Shown: positions 50,245-59,824, counted from the first letter of the stretch. The stretch: 64,000 bases of DNA from Candidatus Melainabacteria bacterium (GCA_902168245.1 CABHPA010000096.1:1-64000), one strand, 5' to 3'. Notes: generated by a model not told the origin, from the sequence alone. Numbers and translations: made by a program.

Positions 50245-51540
50245 TCAGTCTGCTTTCCCTTTTTTGTATTCCACATGCGTAATGTCGCGAATGGTGCCGC
50301 CCAGGTTAAAGTGCAGGGAGTCGGATTTATGGAGTTTTACCACCTGGCTGGGGTATACGCTTCGGTGCCCGGTGAACACGAAGCTGATAATGGCCACCAT
50401 TGCTGCATAGGGGCCAATGCTGGTGCCAAATATTTCCATGGCCATAATACTGGCTGCTATGGGCGTATTAGCACAGCCGGATAGTAGTCCCACCATCCCT
50501 AAAGCTGCCAGCAACGCTGGAGCCAGATGAAACAGCGTGGCCAGTAAATTGCCAAAGGTGCTTCCCACAAAGAATACCGGCGTTATAATGCCCCCGCTGC
50601 CCCCGAAAGAGAGCGTGATCGCGGTGGCGTACATCTTCGCCAGGAAATCGTACCAGTAGACCGGATGCCCTTTCAGGCTGTTTTCAATCACTGGCAGGCC
50701 CAAACCCAGGTATCGATCCGACAGGCCCAGGGTGAGCAGCACCAGCAGCCCGCCGATTAAACCTTTTAAAGGCTTCCAGATTTTAATCCGGCTGCTGAGT
50801 CGGTGGGTTAGTTGCAGGATTTCGATGAACAGAAAGGAGCATAGCCCGCAGGCAAGGCCGACTAACAGGATCTCAGAGAAGAAAAGTTCGTTAAACGGCT
50901 GGTTTAAGGGAATGGCGTTGTGGAAATAAGTGATGCCAAAGTAATTGGAGGTTTCATAAGCCATAATTCCAGCCACAAAAGAAGGAAAAAGCACCGCGTA
51001 CTGGATTTGCCCGATGGCCAGTACCTCCACGCCGAAAATAGCGCCCGCGATGGGGGTGCCAAACACAGCGGCAAACCCGGCGCTGATTCCGCAAGTGACC
51101 AGCTTGACCCGGTCCAGGTTGTTGACCCGCAGCAAATCGGCCAGCAGGGAAGCCAGACCCGCCCCGATTTGGGCGCATGGGCCTTCTTTTCCGGCAGAGC
51201 CGCCGGTGGCCAGGGTAATGATGGTGGCCATAAGCTTAACCGGCACCACGGAAGGCTTGATTTTACCCGCCTTTTGGTGAATCGCCTCGATTACCTGCTC
51301 GGTTCCGTGGCCTTCAGCGGAAGGGGACAGGTAGTGGATAATGAGGGAAGATAAAAACATGCCAATCGGCAAAAGCAGGTAGTAATAGGGCCACTGATGC
51401 ACCGCCTGGGTACTCCAGCCCAAAGCTTGCAGAAAGAGAGTGGTGGCCCCACCGACGATGATGCCGATCAGGGAGGCGATGACGAACCACTTCAGCAGGC
51501 TGGCGAAAAGGACAGACTGTTCGACCAGTTTTCGGTGCAT
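50245..51540 (-). CDS. ClC-family chloride channel/antiporter
   Basis: 431 residues, about 10-12 membrane helices. The selectivity motifs are GSAGKEGPCAQIGAG, with the gating Glu, and SFGGSGGIITPVFFVGS. The first motif region, GSGIP in E. coli ClcA, appears here as GHGTEQV, so the anion-coordinating Ser is replaced by His. The central Tyr motif is near the C-terminus. There are no cytoplasmic CBS domains. Substrate (chloride, fluoride or other) is open. Together with the adjacent P-type ATPase it may serve ion homeostasis. Confidence 0.9.
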   Translation of the reverse strand: MHRKLVEQSVLFASLLKWFVIASLIGIIVGGATTLFLQALGWSTQAVHQWPYYYLLLPIGMFLSSLIIHYLSPSAEGHGTEQVIEAIHQKAGKIKPSVVPVKLMATIITLATGGSAGKEGPCAQIGAGLASLLADLLRVNNLDRVKLVTCGISAGFAAVFGTPIAGAIFGVEVLAIGQIQYAVLFPSFVAGIMAYETSNYFGITYFHNAIPLNQPFNELFFSEILLVGLACGLCSFLFIEILQLTHRLSSRIKIWKPLKGLIGGLLVLLTLGLSDRYLGLGLPVIENSLKGHPVYWYDFLAKMYATAITLSFGGSGGIITPVFFVGSTFGNLLATLFHLAPALLAALGMVGLLSGCANTPIAASIMAMEIFGTSIGPYAAMVAIISFVFTGHRSVYPSQVVKLHKSDSLHFNLGGTIRDITHVEYKKGKAD

Positions 51541-51670
51541 TCTGGATAGCCCGGTTACTTGATTCTATTCAACCATAGGGCGGCGGGATGTTCAAATGCT
51601 CCAGTTAATGGCTTCTTTGGGACTGGCTTGGGCGGGCAGTGCCGATCGCCCTGCCGGTGAAGGGTTGCGG

Positions 51671-52774
51671 TTAATGCAGGTATGCCAGCCGGATTTTTAC
51701 CACGGTGCCGCCTGGCGTTGTGCCGCCGCCCTGGCTGGAAGAACACCCTTTCATGCAGATATACCGCTGGAAGCGACCTTCAATATATCGTCCCGACTGG
51801 GTTCCCGTCGATTTGTAGCCGGTAATCCGGAAGCCCACAAAGCCGCTGATATCCACTTTGGAGGTTGAACCGCCGCCAGACCATGTGTTGTACAACGGAA
51901 CCGGGAAGACTGTTCTGTTGGCAATCAACGTATCCAGTTGCGGTGAAACGCTCTGGATAAAATTACCGGGGTTGGTGCTGTAGCATTGCCCAACGCTGAC
52001 CGAACCCGGATAGCCCGTTGAAAACCAGTCGCTAATGGTGCTGCTGCCCACGGCGTTTGCGTTACAGTTACGCAGGTCGGCAAAACCCCAGTTGCCGGAA
52101 CCCATTTGCGGGCAACCGGCCTGATTTTGAACGCCGTTGACCTCGACATGATCCCCGTAGACTTTTACCACATCGTTTTCGGGGATACCGTCCTGCATGA
52201 CCCGGTTCACCTGGGCCTGACAGGCATAAATAGGGCGGACGCCGCCGTTGTTGATGGTATCCACGCTTTGATCGATAAACGCGATGGATTCCGCTTCGGC
52301 ATTCATCTGGTGGATGCCGAGCAGGTTCGCCATAATGGTGTCCAATGCCCCATTCGGGCTGTCGCTCGATTTTCTGACCCGGACATAGACCGCGTTATAT
52401 CCGCTAGTGGAAGAATAACTGGGATCCGTGGACGGGGTTCGGAATTCTGAAGCGGCGTATTTGCCCGTTTGGGGGTCAATAAAGCCAAAGGCCACGTCCT
52501 CCCCGGCCAGTGTCATGTCCGGGTCGTTGCTTGCCACCAGGTCTTGCGCTGTGGATTCCGACTCGGTCATTTTCTCGGTGGGGTCAACCGCGATGCTGCT
52601 GTACAACTGCTGGGTCGCCGCCAGCGCCGCGCTGTCCGCCTCGGTTTGCAAGTGGTTTTGAGCCGCAAAATAAAACGCGAAATCAATCCCGAAGGCGGAA
52701 ACCATCAGCGAAATCAACATAATGCCCAATAACTGAATGATATTGAACCCACCCGCTGCGCGTCGGTATCTCAT
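51671..52774 (-). CDS. TadG-like pilus-associated protein
   Basis: 367 residues. A basic start is followed by one membrane helix (IIQLLGIMLISLMVSAFGIDFAF) and then HLQTEADSAALAATQQLY, the diagnostic TadG-type sequence (Asp plus an Ala-rich helix after the anchor). The exposed domain is Ser/Thr/Gly/Asn-rich with several Cys residues (YACQAQ, AGCPQMG, LRNCNAN, GQCYS, ICMKGCSS) that could form disulfides. Same class as the protein at 26830 but not part of a pilus operon here. Confidence 0.75.
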   Translation of the reverse strand: MRYRRAAGGFNIIQLLGIMLISLMVSAFGIDFAFYFAAQNHLQTEADSAALAATQQLYSSIAVDPTEKMTESESTAQDLVASNDPDMTLAGEDVAFGFIDPQTGKYAASEFRTPSTDPSYSSTSGYNAVYVRVRKSSDSPNGALDTIMANLLGIHQMNAEAESIAFIDQSVDTINNGGVRPIYACQAQVNRVMQDGIPENDVVKVYGDHVEVNGVQNQAGCPQMGSGNWGFADLRNCNANAVGSSTISDWFSTGYPGSVSVGQCYSTNPGNFIQSVSPQLDTLIANRTVFPVPLYNTWSGGGSTSKVDISGFVGFRITGYKSTGTQSGRYIEGRFQRYICMKGCSSSQGGGTTPGGTVVKIRLAYLH

Positions 52775-52986
52775 AAGCCTGCACCATCACTCATCTATCA
52801 ACTCTTTTGGTATGTACCCGCTTTTTAATCGGTTTAATCAATCCCGCTTGCGGGCAGTCCAAAGAGCTGGCTTTACATGAATAAAGGCAGCCAGAATTCG
52901 GGTTTGATTGCACCATGCCGGGTATTTTGTGGAGAGGCAGTGAGCGCCTGCATTTGATGGGTTGCGACAGTCAGCGTTTGGTTATT

Positions 52987-53463
52987 TTATGGCCCGTGGC
53001 CTTTGTGGCCCTGGTTTCCGCCGTTCATTTTTTTTGCGATGCCGGGGGGCAGGCCGCCCGTATTCTTTTTGGCCAGCCCTGGCGGCACGAAGCCTGAACC
53101 CTGGTCGGTCACTTGCTCCTGGGGCTGGGTATCGGCGGCGTTCAACGCAGGGAAGCCTCCCTTTTTATTCTGGACGCCAAGTGGATTCTGGAAACCAAAT
53201 TGATTTTGGAGACCGAGATTCTGAAAGTCTTGCTGGGTACCCGTTGGGCCGGGAGGCAAGGCGGGTTTCTGGATGGGTTTCAGGATAGGGTCCGATAATG
53301 TGAAGATATCCTGGTTGGCACCTGAAAACGGGTTGATGTTGGTGGTGGACAGCCCTGGTTTTGCGGTGATAATGGGCGCTTGCCCGCCCGCGCCCACGAA
53401 ACTGACATCCGCAACCGTTGACAACTGCTGCCAAAGCGAGATGGGAACACCGGCAATAGACAT
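52987..53463 (-). CDS. Low-complexity tagged protein, 158 aa
   Basis: Unrecognised protein. SFVGAGG at residues 21-27 and NPFSG soon after are the Phe-Gly tag type. The middle is Gln/Asn/Gly/Phe-rich (NLGLQNQFGFQNPLGVQN). The end repeats FVPPGLAKKNTGG and GLPPGIAKKMNGG, followed by GHKGHG. AGGAGG eight bases before the ATG makes translation likely. TATATA upstream near 53530 may be part of its promoter. The composition suggests a disordered or surface role. Confidence 0.62.
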   Translation of the reverse strand: MSIAGVPISLWQQLSTVADVSFVGAGGQAPIITAKPGLSTTNINPFSGANQDIFTLSDPILKPIQKPALPPGPTGTQQDFQNLGLQNQFGFQNPLGVQNKKGGFPALNAADTQPQEQVTDQGSGFVPPGLAKKNTGGLPPGIAKKMNGGNQGHKGHGP

Positions 53464-53778
53464 TCAGAACCCCTCCTATGGTTAGCGCGGCAAAACACGT
53501 TTGCCAGCCCAGCCAATCATTCATTGATATATACAATAAAAACATTCCGTATCTAAAAATTGCCTGCTTTTAGAATCCAGAAAACCTCCCTTCGATATCA
53601 GCTGTTCCAGCCGAGCCGGGATACTGATGCTCCCGTTTGTGTCAGCGCAAAGCCTCCCGAATGGGGGCAAACGCCAAGCTTGTTCTGAATAGCCATCTGT
53701 TTAGCGGGAGTATTGAAGGAAACCCGCTTCGTTTTGGCAACAGGTTCAGGTGAAAAGTAGCGACTCGTCTGCTATACT
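53464..53778. other. Divergent intergenic region, 315 bp
   Basis: AT-rich near 53525-53560, facing the minus-strand gene. On the plus side TATACT at 53773-53778 directly abuts the ATG at 53779. If this is the -10 element, transcription would begin inside the annotated coding region and the real start would lie a few codons downstream. No other gene is seen. Confidence 0.4.
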
Positions 53779-55338
53779 ATGCTGGTGTTTAAATTTTCGC
53801 GATCTCTATTTTTCGGCAGTTACTTTCTGCTAACCGCCCTGCTTTTTTTCCTGTCAAAGTCCTATTTGTTTGAATTCACCCATAATTCAATGAAGGGCTT
53901 GATCTATTATGCCGTCGCCTTTGCGGTTGGCGTCGTGGGATACCGGCTTTCCTTCCGGGAGGCTCCTTCGGCCTATCGCATCGTGCTGCGGGCTTGCACA
54001 CTGCTTTTTACGGTCTATTGGGCCACTTGTTATTTCAGCTTACCGGTGGAAGATCCATCCCTGGCGCTGCTGGTGAACCCCTTACGGTGGCTGGTGGTTT
54101 TGTGCGGCATCATCGCCTGTTTTCGGCCTTCGTTTGGCATTCTGCTCTTTCTGTACACGTTCTGGATGAAAAAAGTCATCCAGCACCAGGTCGGTTTGAG
54201 CATTTCCATTACCGATTACACGGCGGTGGCTGAAATTGGCTACTTCCTGGCCTTGGGGCTGCTGGTTTACCTGTTGCTCAGGCGCTTTGTCCCGCAATTC
54301 GCAAACTCCGAGTCGGAAAACAAAGACTGGCCCATGCTATACCTGTTTCTGTATTTAACCGTCACGATCCACTTCAGTAATTACTTTTTCTCAGGCTTGC
54401 AAAAAATCATTCTGGCGCACTCCTTAACCGCCTGGATTACCGATAACCATACCGAATACCTGATTCTGACCGCCAAGCAATATGGCGTGTTGCCCATCTC
54501 AAAGCTGCTCGATGTTTACCCGTTTATGTATAACTGGGTCGTCCAGTTAACGCCGACCATTAACGCAATCAGCCTGCTCAGCCAAGTGCTGGCCATTGTC
54601 GCTATTTTTCGGCTTCGGTGGATGATTGCGCTGACCATACTCTTTGACCTGTTTCATGTGGCGATTTTTCTGCTCAGCGGTATTTTCTTCTGGAAATGGG
54701 TGGTTTTGAACCTGGCCATTGTGCTGGCGTTGCGTACCTTTCCCAGGGTGAGGCCGCCATTGCCCCTTGTTATTACGGGTGTGGTCTGCATGCTGGTGGC
54801 CCCCTCCCTCTTCTTTATCGCCAAACTGGGATGGTTTGAGACTCGATCTCCCGTAATGGCCTATATGGAGGCTATTACCGACTCGCATCAGAGTATTCCC
54901 GTTCCCAGCAACTATTTTCTGATGTCCTCGGTCACGTTTGCGCAAAACCGAATTGGCAGGCCTATCGAAGGGCATTTCCCTACGGGCGGTTTCGGGAAGA
55001 CAAAAGACTTAAACCAGATGCAACAGGCCAACCGTTGCCTGTTAACCGCGAATGCGCCGTCCCGCATTTCGGATGAAGGATTTAACCGGTTGGAGAAATT
55101 TATTCGCAAACACCATCGCTTCATACTGGAAAATGCCGACGCTAAAGGGTATTTCAATTATGATTTGTATCCCCACCATATTTGGTCTAACCCGGCTGAA
55201 TACGCCAGTTTCAACGCTTTAGACAAACGCAGGATCGTCGGCTATCGGTTAGTTGTTGAATCGGCCTGTCTGGATTTTCAGGGCAACCAGTTTTTAAAAG
55301 CGGTAAAGTATCGAAGCGCCAGGGAGTTCTTTTTGTAG
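53779..55338 (+). CDS. Polytopic membrane protein with soluble C-terminus, HTTM-like
   Basis: 519 residues. About ten to twelve hydrophobic helices cover residues 1-355, and a soluble domain covers about 360-519. The arrangement and segments such as LFHVAIFLLSGIFFWKWVVL resemble the HTTM (vitamin K-dependent carboxylase-like) membrane domain, but I see no catalytic residues to confirm it. The start is uncertain because a possible -10 element adjoins the ATG and there is no ribosome binding site. GTG at 53785 is an alternative. Confidence 0.68.
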   Translation: MLVFKFSRSLFFGSYFLLTALLFFLSKSYLFEFTHNSMKGLIYYAVAFAVGVVGYRLSFREAPSAYRIVLRACTLLFTVYWATCYFSLPVEDPSLALLVNPLRWLVVLCGIIACFRPSFGILLFLYTFWMKKVIQHQVGLSISITDYTAVAEIGYFLALGLLVYLLLRRFVPQFANSESENKDWPMLYLFLYLTVTIHFSNYFFSGLQKIILAHSLTAWITDNHTEYLILTAKQYGVLPISKLLDVYPFMYNWVVQLTPTINAISLLSQVLAIVAIFRLRWMIALTILFDLFHVAIFLLSGIFFWKWVVLNLAIVLALRTFPRVRPPLPLVITGVVCMLVAPSLFFIAKLGWFETRSPVMAYMEAITDSHQSIPVPSNYFLMSSVTFAQNRIGRPIEGHFPTGGFGKTKDLNQMQQANRCLLTANAPSRISDEGFNRLEKFIRKHHRFILENADAKGYFNYDLYPHHIWSNPAEYASFNALDKRRIVGYRLVVESACLDFQGNQFLKAVKYRSAREFFL

Positions 55339-55485
55339 AAGGCAAATTCTCAGCCCATACTCCCCTGTTTTGCGATGCAAGGATGCATGGTTCTGCGCTC
55401 AGAGGGGACAGGAGTGTTTTAAATAGCGTCGGTGTGACAGAATACCGGCGCTATGGTCTGTTTATTCTTTAGTGGAGGGCGGCTG

Positions 55486-56154
55486 TTAAATGGAAGGCAG
55501 CATGGCCAGACGGGCTTGCTGTTTTTGCTCGTCGCTTGATTCCAGCAACTTGATAAACTGGCCTTGTTCCGCGTTATAGGCAAATACGTCGCCGGTCTCA
55601 AACTTGTAAACCCAGCCATGCAGGTTCAAGTCGCCTTTTACCAGCCGGGAAGCCACCGAGGGCAGGGTTTTGATGTTTTCGAGCTGAACCAGGACATTTT
55701 CCTGAATGGCGACGTTAATCTTCTGATCTTCGGGCAGATTCGTGTAATTGTCTTTCACAATCCAGCGCGTCGCTTCGGCGTGGCTGAGCCATTGCGCCAC
55801 GGTTGGCATGTCGTTTAGCGATTCTGGATGCAATAAGCCCTTCACGGCGCCGCAATCGCTGTGACCGCAAATGATAATGTCTTTAATGCCCAGCGCCTTG
55901 ACCGCAAACTCGATGGTCGCGGCCTCTCCCCCGTTGGCGGCGCCATGCGGCGGGATGATGTTTCCGGCGTTCCGTAAAATGAAAATTTCGCCCGGTTCGG
56001 TATTGGTAATCAAGTTCGGGTTGATCCGGGAATCGGAACAGGTGATAAATAGGGCATCCGGCGCCTGGCTTGAGCGCAAACGCTCGAACAGCTCCTTTTT
56101 AGATCCGAACACATGTTTTTGAAAGTGATGCAACCCATGAACCAGTTTTTGCAT
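55486..56154 (-). CDS. Beta-class carbonic anhydrase
   Basis: Interconverts carbon dioxide and bicarbonate. The zinc ligands and catalytic dyad are complete: C39, D41 and R43 in ITCSDSRINP, and H98 and C101 in CGHSDCGAVKG. Length 222 residues is typical of plant/cyanobacterial-type IcfA enzymes, cytoplasmic with no signal peptide. A small membrane-protein gene lies upstream on the same strand and may be co-transcribed. Confidence 0.95.
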   Translation of the reverse strand: MQKLVHGLHHFQKHVFGSKKELFERLRSSQAPDALFITCSDSRINPNLITNTEPGEIFILRNAGNIIPPHGAANGGEAATIEFAVKALGIKDIIICGHSDCGAVKGLLHPESLNDMPTVAQWLSHAEATRWIVKDNYTNLPEDQKINVAIQENVLVQLENIKTLPSVASRLVKGDLNLHGWVYKFETGDVFAYNAEQGQFIKLLESSDEQKQQARLAMLPSI

Positions 56155-56324
56155 TTTTGTATCCTTTGTATATTCCTATACGAAGATGGCGGCTAGTTAG
56201 AATCCCTGCGCACTTCAAAGTCTAACACGCCCGAATTTGGATGCTAAATGCTCAACCGATCCCGGAACATATCTGTTTCCGGATTGAAAAACGAAATAGA
56301 TTGGCGATTCCTGACAGTGTTGCC

Positions 56325-56510
56325 CTACCCCCTGTTTTTAATGGATGGCTGCTTCAGCAGCGGCGTACAGGCCAGCAGGCAGGCAAGAACGCCCATTCCC
56401 CCCGAAATATGGATACAGGCCGGTTTGGAAATGGTGGATGCCAGCAAGGACAGCAGCGCCCCTGAGAGGAAGAGGAGAAAGGAGGCTTGCAGTAAAGACC
56501 ACTCGTTCAT
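56325..56510 (-). CDS. Small two-helix membrane protein, 61 aa
   Basis: Residues 6-26 (LLQASFLLFLSGALLSLLAS) and about 32-50 (HISGGMGVLACLLACTPLL) are hydrophobic helices. The pattern recalls the first helices of HyfB/NuoL-family antiporter-like subunits, which in some bicarbonate uptake systems sit beside carbonic anhydrase. Here it stops after 61 codons, so it may be a remnant of such a gene or an independent small protein. AAAGGA lies about ten bases before the ATG. Confidence 0.5.
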   Translation of the reverse strand: MNEWSLLQASFLLFLSGALLSLLASTISKPACIHISGGMGVLACLLACTPLLKQPSIKNRG

Positions 56511-56682
56511 GGCGTTTGTGTCCTTTATTACGCTATTACGTAATTCGGGTTATGCAATTTAGAATATCAAAATATTTGCAAATACGTGGCAAATTTTTTA
56601 TCGGGGGAAACGGGGAGCCGTAGAGTGTGTGATACGGTTTTTTTTATTGCGTTTGATTATGCCATCTGATTGTTCCGGCTGT

Positions 56683-57003
56683 TTACTCCAGGCCTTCCAG
56701 CATGGTTCGGATGTTAATCAAATGGTTGTTGAAGATATTCTTGGCGACATCCAGCAACTGGAAAACCATGGGATCCCGGACGGAATAATAGACGTTGTTT
56801 CCTTCTTTTCGGTTAATTACCAGGTTTTTGCCACGCAGAATAGCCAACTGCTGCGATACGTTGGCGGCTTCTACGTTTAAAATGTCCCTTAGCTCGTTCA
56901 CGCTGTGTTCACCATTGCGAAGGGTATCTAAAATCTGGATGCGCATTGGGTGTGCAAGGGCTTTGAAAAACTCGGCCTTGAACTCCCTGAGTTCTGACAT
57001 CAT
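56683..57003 (-). CDS. ArsR/SmtB-family transcriptional repressor
   Basis: 106-residue winged-helix repressor. The core reads FKALAHPMRIQILDTLRNGEH and then LNVEAANVSQQLAILRGKNLV, the ArsR recognition helix. No cysteine occurs anywhere, so the usual ArsR/SmtB thiolate metal site is absent and the signal is unknown. Divergent from the exporter operon at 57176, which it may control. ATGAA-TC-TTCAT lies in the shared promoter region. Two adjacent ATG codons are possible starts. Confidence 0.88.
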   Translation of the reverse strand: MMSELREFKAEFFKALAHPMRIQILDTLRNGEHSVNELRDILNVEAANVSQQLAILRGKNLVINRKEGNNVYYSVRDPMVFQLLDVAKNIFNNHLINIRTMLEGLE

Positions 57004-57020
57004 GGGGTAGTCTTCAATCT

Positions 57021-57032
57021 ATGAATCTTCAT
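57021..57032. promoter_or_regulatory. Candidate ArsR operator
   Basis: ATGAA-TC-TTCAT is a 5-bp inverted repeat 17 bases upstream of the ArsR-family start and within the divergent promoter shared with the exporter operon. Its size suits a winged-helix dimer. Confidence 0.4.
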
Positions 57033-57175
57033 GTATTCTATATATGGTTTACGGTTACAGGTTTGTCAAGTGATTGGGCGACTGGTTTGGAGGGCTGGAT
57101 ACCGGATGCGTTCGTATCGGGTTTGCGGCAGACCCCGTTGGTTCGATACAATAACAACAGGACGAAAGGGGCGCG

Positions 57176-58537
57176 ATGAAAAAAAGCTGGTGGATTATGG
57201 CAGCCGTGACGCTTGCGATTGCAGGCGGCTTTTGGTGGGTCGGCAATCAAAGCGAGCCGGTTCCGGCGATTCGGCTCCAGCGGGAAGACGTGATCGCCAC
57301 CTTAACCGTTACGGGTGAAGTGCGGGCGGATACCACGGTCAGCTTCACCCCGGCGGTCACTGCCGAAATTACCGGGATTGCCGTGGATGAAGGCAACCTG
57401 ATCCGGCCCGGCCAAGTCCTGGTGACGCTCAACAATGCCCAGCAGCAGGCGCAGGTGCAGCAGGCCCGCGATCAATACAAACAGGCGCAAGAAGCTTACG
57501 CCAACGTCAGGCAAGGCACCCGGCCGGAGAGAATTCTTTATCAGGAGCAACGTTTCGCGGAAGCCGCCCACCGGGTCTCCCAGGCGGAGGCCGCGCTAAG
57601 CGTCGCGATTGCCCAGCGCAAAAATGATGTCGCCAACGCCAAGCGCTTTCAGGAGCTTCGCGACCAGGAACTGGTGAGCGCCCAGGAATACGACAACGCG
57701 CAACTCCAGGCCGTTATCGCCATGCGAACGGAAGAACAGCAAAAATTAGCCCTGGAGGCCGCGAAAAGGCAGCAATCCCAAAATGCCGCCCAACTGCGCG
57801 AGGCCAGAAACGGCCCGACCCGACCTGAGCTGGCGGAGGTCGCCGCCGCCGCGAAATCTGCGAGGGACAACATTCAGGCAACCGTCGCCCAGTTGGACAA
57901 TTACCGGATTGTCAGCAATTTTCAGGGCATTGTGGTGGAACGGCTGAAAGATCCCGGTGATTTGGGTCGTCCCGGCGACGCCATCCTGAAGGCGGTGAAC
58001 CCTGAAACTCTGCAAATTGTGTGTGATGTGGAAGAAAATGACCTGGCTAAAATAAAGGCGGGCGATGCGGCCTATATTGTGCTGGACGCCTTGCCAGACA
58101 CGGTGCTGAAAGGCAAAATCCTGCGGGTGGGCAAGCAGGTGAACCCGGATAACGGAACGGTGGAAAGCCGGGTCGTGCTACTACCCTCCGAATGGAAAAA
58201 GGTGTCCAGAACCGGCTTGATTCCCGGCATGACCGCCGATGTGAACGTGATTACCGGGCAATTGAAAAACGCGCTGGTGCTTCCCGCTTCCGCGGTTAAA
58301 AACAGGAACGGGCAATGGCTGGTCTATGTGTTCAACGGTCAGCGGCTCCAGCCGAAAATTATTCGAGGGGAGCGAATTTCCATGGAAAACTTTCGGGTCA
58401 TCGACGGACTAAAAGTTGGCGATTGGGTGGCGCAGGCGGCCAACGAGAAACTGCTGGAAAAAAAGAACGTAAAGCCCGTTGCGGCGCAAACCGTTGCCAA
58501 ACCCGATCAGCCCCCCGCCAGCCTGGGTCAACGGTAG
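57176..58537 (+). CDS. HlyD/MacA-type membrane-fusion (adaptor) protein
   Basis: 453 residues. An N-terminal anchor (WIMAAVTLAIAGGFWWVG) is followed by a lipoyl/barrel-sandwich half (VTAEITGIAVDEGNLIRPGQVLVTL), a long coiled coil (about 95-230) and the second lipoyl half (FQGIVVERLKDPGDLGRPGDAIL). A beta-barrel domain and membrane-proximal domain (LVLPASAVKNRNGQWLVYV) follow. It links the inner-membrane ABC transporter to an outer-membrane exit. AAGGGG precedes the ATG. First gene of a three-gene operon with 12-base and overlapping junctions. Confidence 0.9.
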   Translation: MKKSWWIMAAVTLAIAGGFWWVGNQSEPVPAIRLQREDVIATLTVTGEVRADTTVSFTPAVTAEITGIAVDEGNLIRPGQVLVTLNNAQQQAQVQQARDQYKQAQEAYANVRQGTRPERILYQEQRFAEAAHRVSQAEAALSVAIAQRKNDVANAKRFQELRDQELVSAQEYDNAQLQAVIAMRTEEQQKLALEAAKRQQSQNAAQLREARNGPTRPELAEVAAAAKSARDNIQATVAQLDNYRIVSNFQGIVVERLKDPGDLGRPGDAILKAVNPETLQIVCDVEENDLAKIKAGDAAYIVLDALPDTVLKGKILRVGKQVNPDNGTVESRVVLLPSEWKKVSRTGLIPGMTADVNVITGQLKNALVLPASAVKNRNGQWLVYVFNGQRLQPKIIRGERISMENFRVIDGLKVGDWVAQAANEKLLEKKNVKPVAAQTVAKPDQPPASLGQR

Positions 58538-58549
58538 GGGGCGCTTGCG

Positions 58550-59824
58550 ATGGCCGCGCGATTCATCGACTTACTGCCTTTAGAGCTGTATATCGCCAGC
58601 CGTTACGTGTCGGCCAACATGAAGCAGTCCCTGATTATTATGCTGGCCGTGGGCATTGGGGTCTCCCTGATTGTGTTTATCCCCTCCATTAACCTCAGTT
58701 TTTTCAAGTACTTTCTGGATAAAACGGTGGAAAATTCCGCCCACATTACGCTGACCCGTGAGCTGGACACGATGCCCCGCAATGAGGAGGCGCTCATAAA
58801 ACGTCTGCAAATTGAAGGACGGCACCAAAAACTTTTATTTTCCGATCAGACGAATACCCGGCGGCGCAATATTACCGCCTATAAACGCCTGGTTTCGGAA
58901 CTGGGGAAATTCCCCGGCGTTACCGCCGTTTCCCCGTCGGTGCGGGATCAGGCGATTGTGGTAAAGGGTAGCCAGAGCCGAACCGCGTCGCTGAGAGGCA
59001 TTATTCCGGATCAGGAAAACTTGCTGACCCATCTGGAGGACGATGTGATCGAAGGGAATCTGGAAGCGATGGGGCCGAATGACGTTTTTTTAGGGAGCGC
59101 ACTGGCGGACGAGCTGAATGCCGGGCCGGGGGATCGGGTGCAACTGATTACCCCATACGGCAACCAGAGCTATAAAATTGCCGGGTTGATCGAAACAGGC
59201 GTGTACCAGCAGGATCTCACCACCTTGTATCAACCGTTGGAATCCGCCCAGAAACTGCTGGACTTGAATAACGAAGTGACCCATATCGGCCTGAAGGTTC
59301 AGGACATTTACAATGCAAAAAACATGGCGAAGGATTTGGGGGCGCTGTACAACCTGAAGGCCCGTAGCTGGATGGAGGACAACAAGATTTTCCTGGATCA
59401 GATCGCCAATTTTCGCATTATTATCGGCGTCATTAATTTTTTGATTGTTTTCGCCGCCGCGACCAGTATTACTAGCATCCTGATTATGGTGGTGGCGTCC
59501 AAGTCCAAGGAAATCGGCATCCTGAAAGCCATGGGCGCTTCGCCCGGCTCGATTATGCGGCTTTTTATCGCCCAGGGGATCTGTCTGAGCCTGTTCGGCA
59601 TTGCGGCGGGCTTTTTGGGCGCTAATGGGCTGATTACCCTGTACAACCTCAGCCCGATGGCCAAAGGTTCCACGATTTTGGGCATTGAGCGCCCGCCGAC
59701 GGTCATGAGTTCAGAATACGCCATTCTGGCGCTGATTTATGCCTTGATCAGCAGTCTGCTGGCCAGCCTGTTTCCCGCCTGGCGGGCCAGTCGGCTGGAT
59801 CCGGTGGAGGCCATCAACCAGTGA
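58550..59824 (+). CDS. FtsX/MacB/LolC-type ABC permease
   Basis: 424 residues. One helix near residue 25-48 (SLIIMLAVGIGVSLIVFIP) is followed by a large periplasmic MacB-PCD-like domain (about 50-285). The FtsX domain with three helices starts at IIIGVINFLIVFAAAT, includes VVASKSKEIGILKAMGAS (coupling motif) and ends FPAWRASRLDPVEAI. The stop overlaps the ATPase start by four bases (GTGA). Gene order adaptor-permease-ATPase is that of cyanobacterial devBCA. Confidence 0.92.
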   Translation: MAARFIDLLPLELYIASRYVSANMKQSLIIMLAVGIGVSLIVFIPSINLSFFKYFLDKTVENSAHITLTRELDTMPRNEEALIKRLQIEGRHQKLLFSDQTNTRRRNITAYKRLVSELGKFPGVTAVSPSVRDQAIVVKGSQSRTASLRGIIPDQENLLTHLEDDVIEGNLEAMGPNDVFLGSALADELNAGPGDRVQLITPYGNQSYKIAGLIETGVYQQDLTTLYQPLESAQKLLDLNNEVTHIGLKVQDIYNAKNMAKDLGALYNLKARSWMEDNKIFLDQIANFRIIIGVINFLIVFAAATSITSILIMVVASKSKEIGILKAMGASPGSIMRLFIAQGICLSLFGIAAGFLGANGLITLYNLSPMAKGSTILGIERPPTVMSSEYAILALIYALISSLLASLFPAWRASRLDPVEAINQ

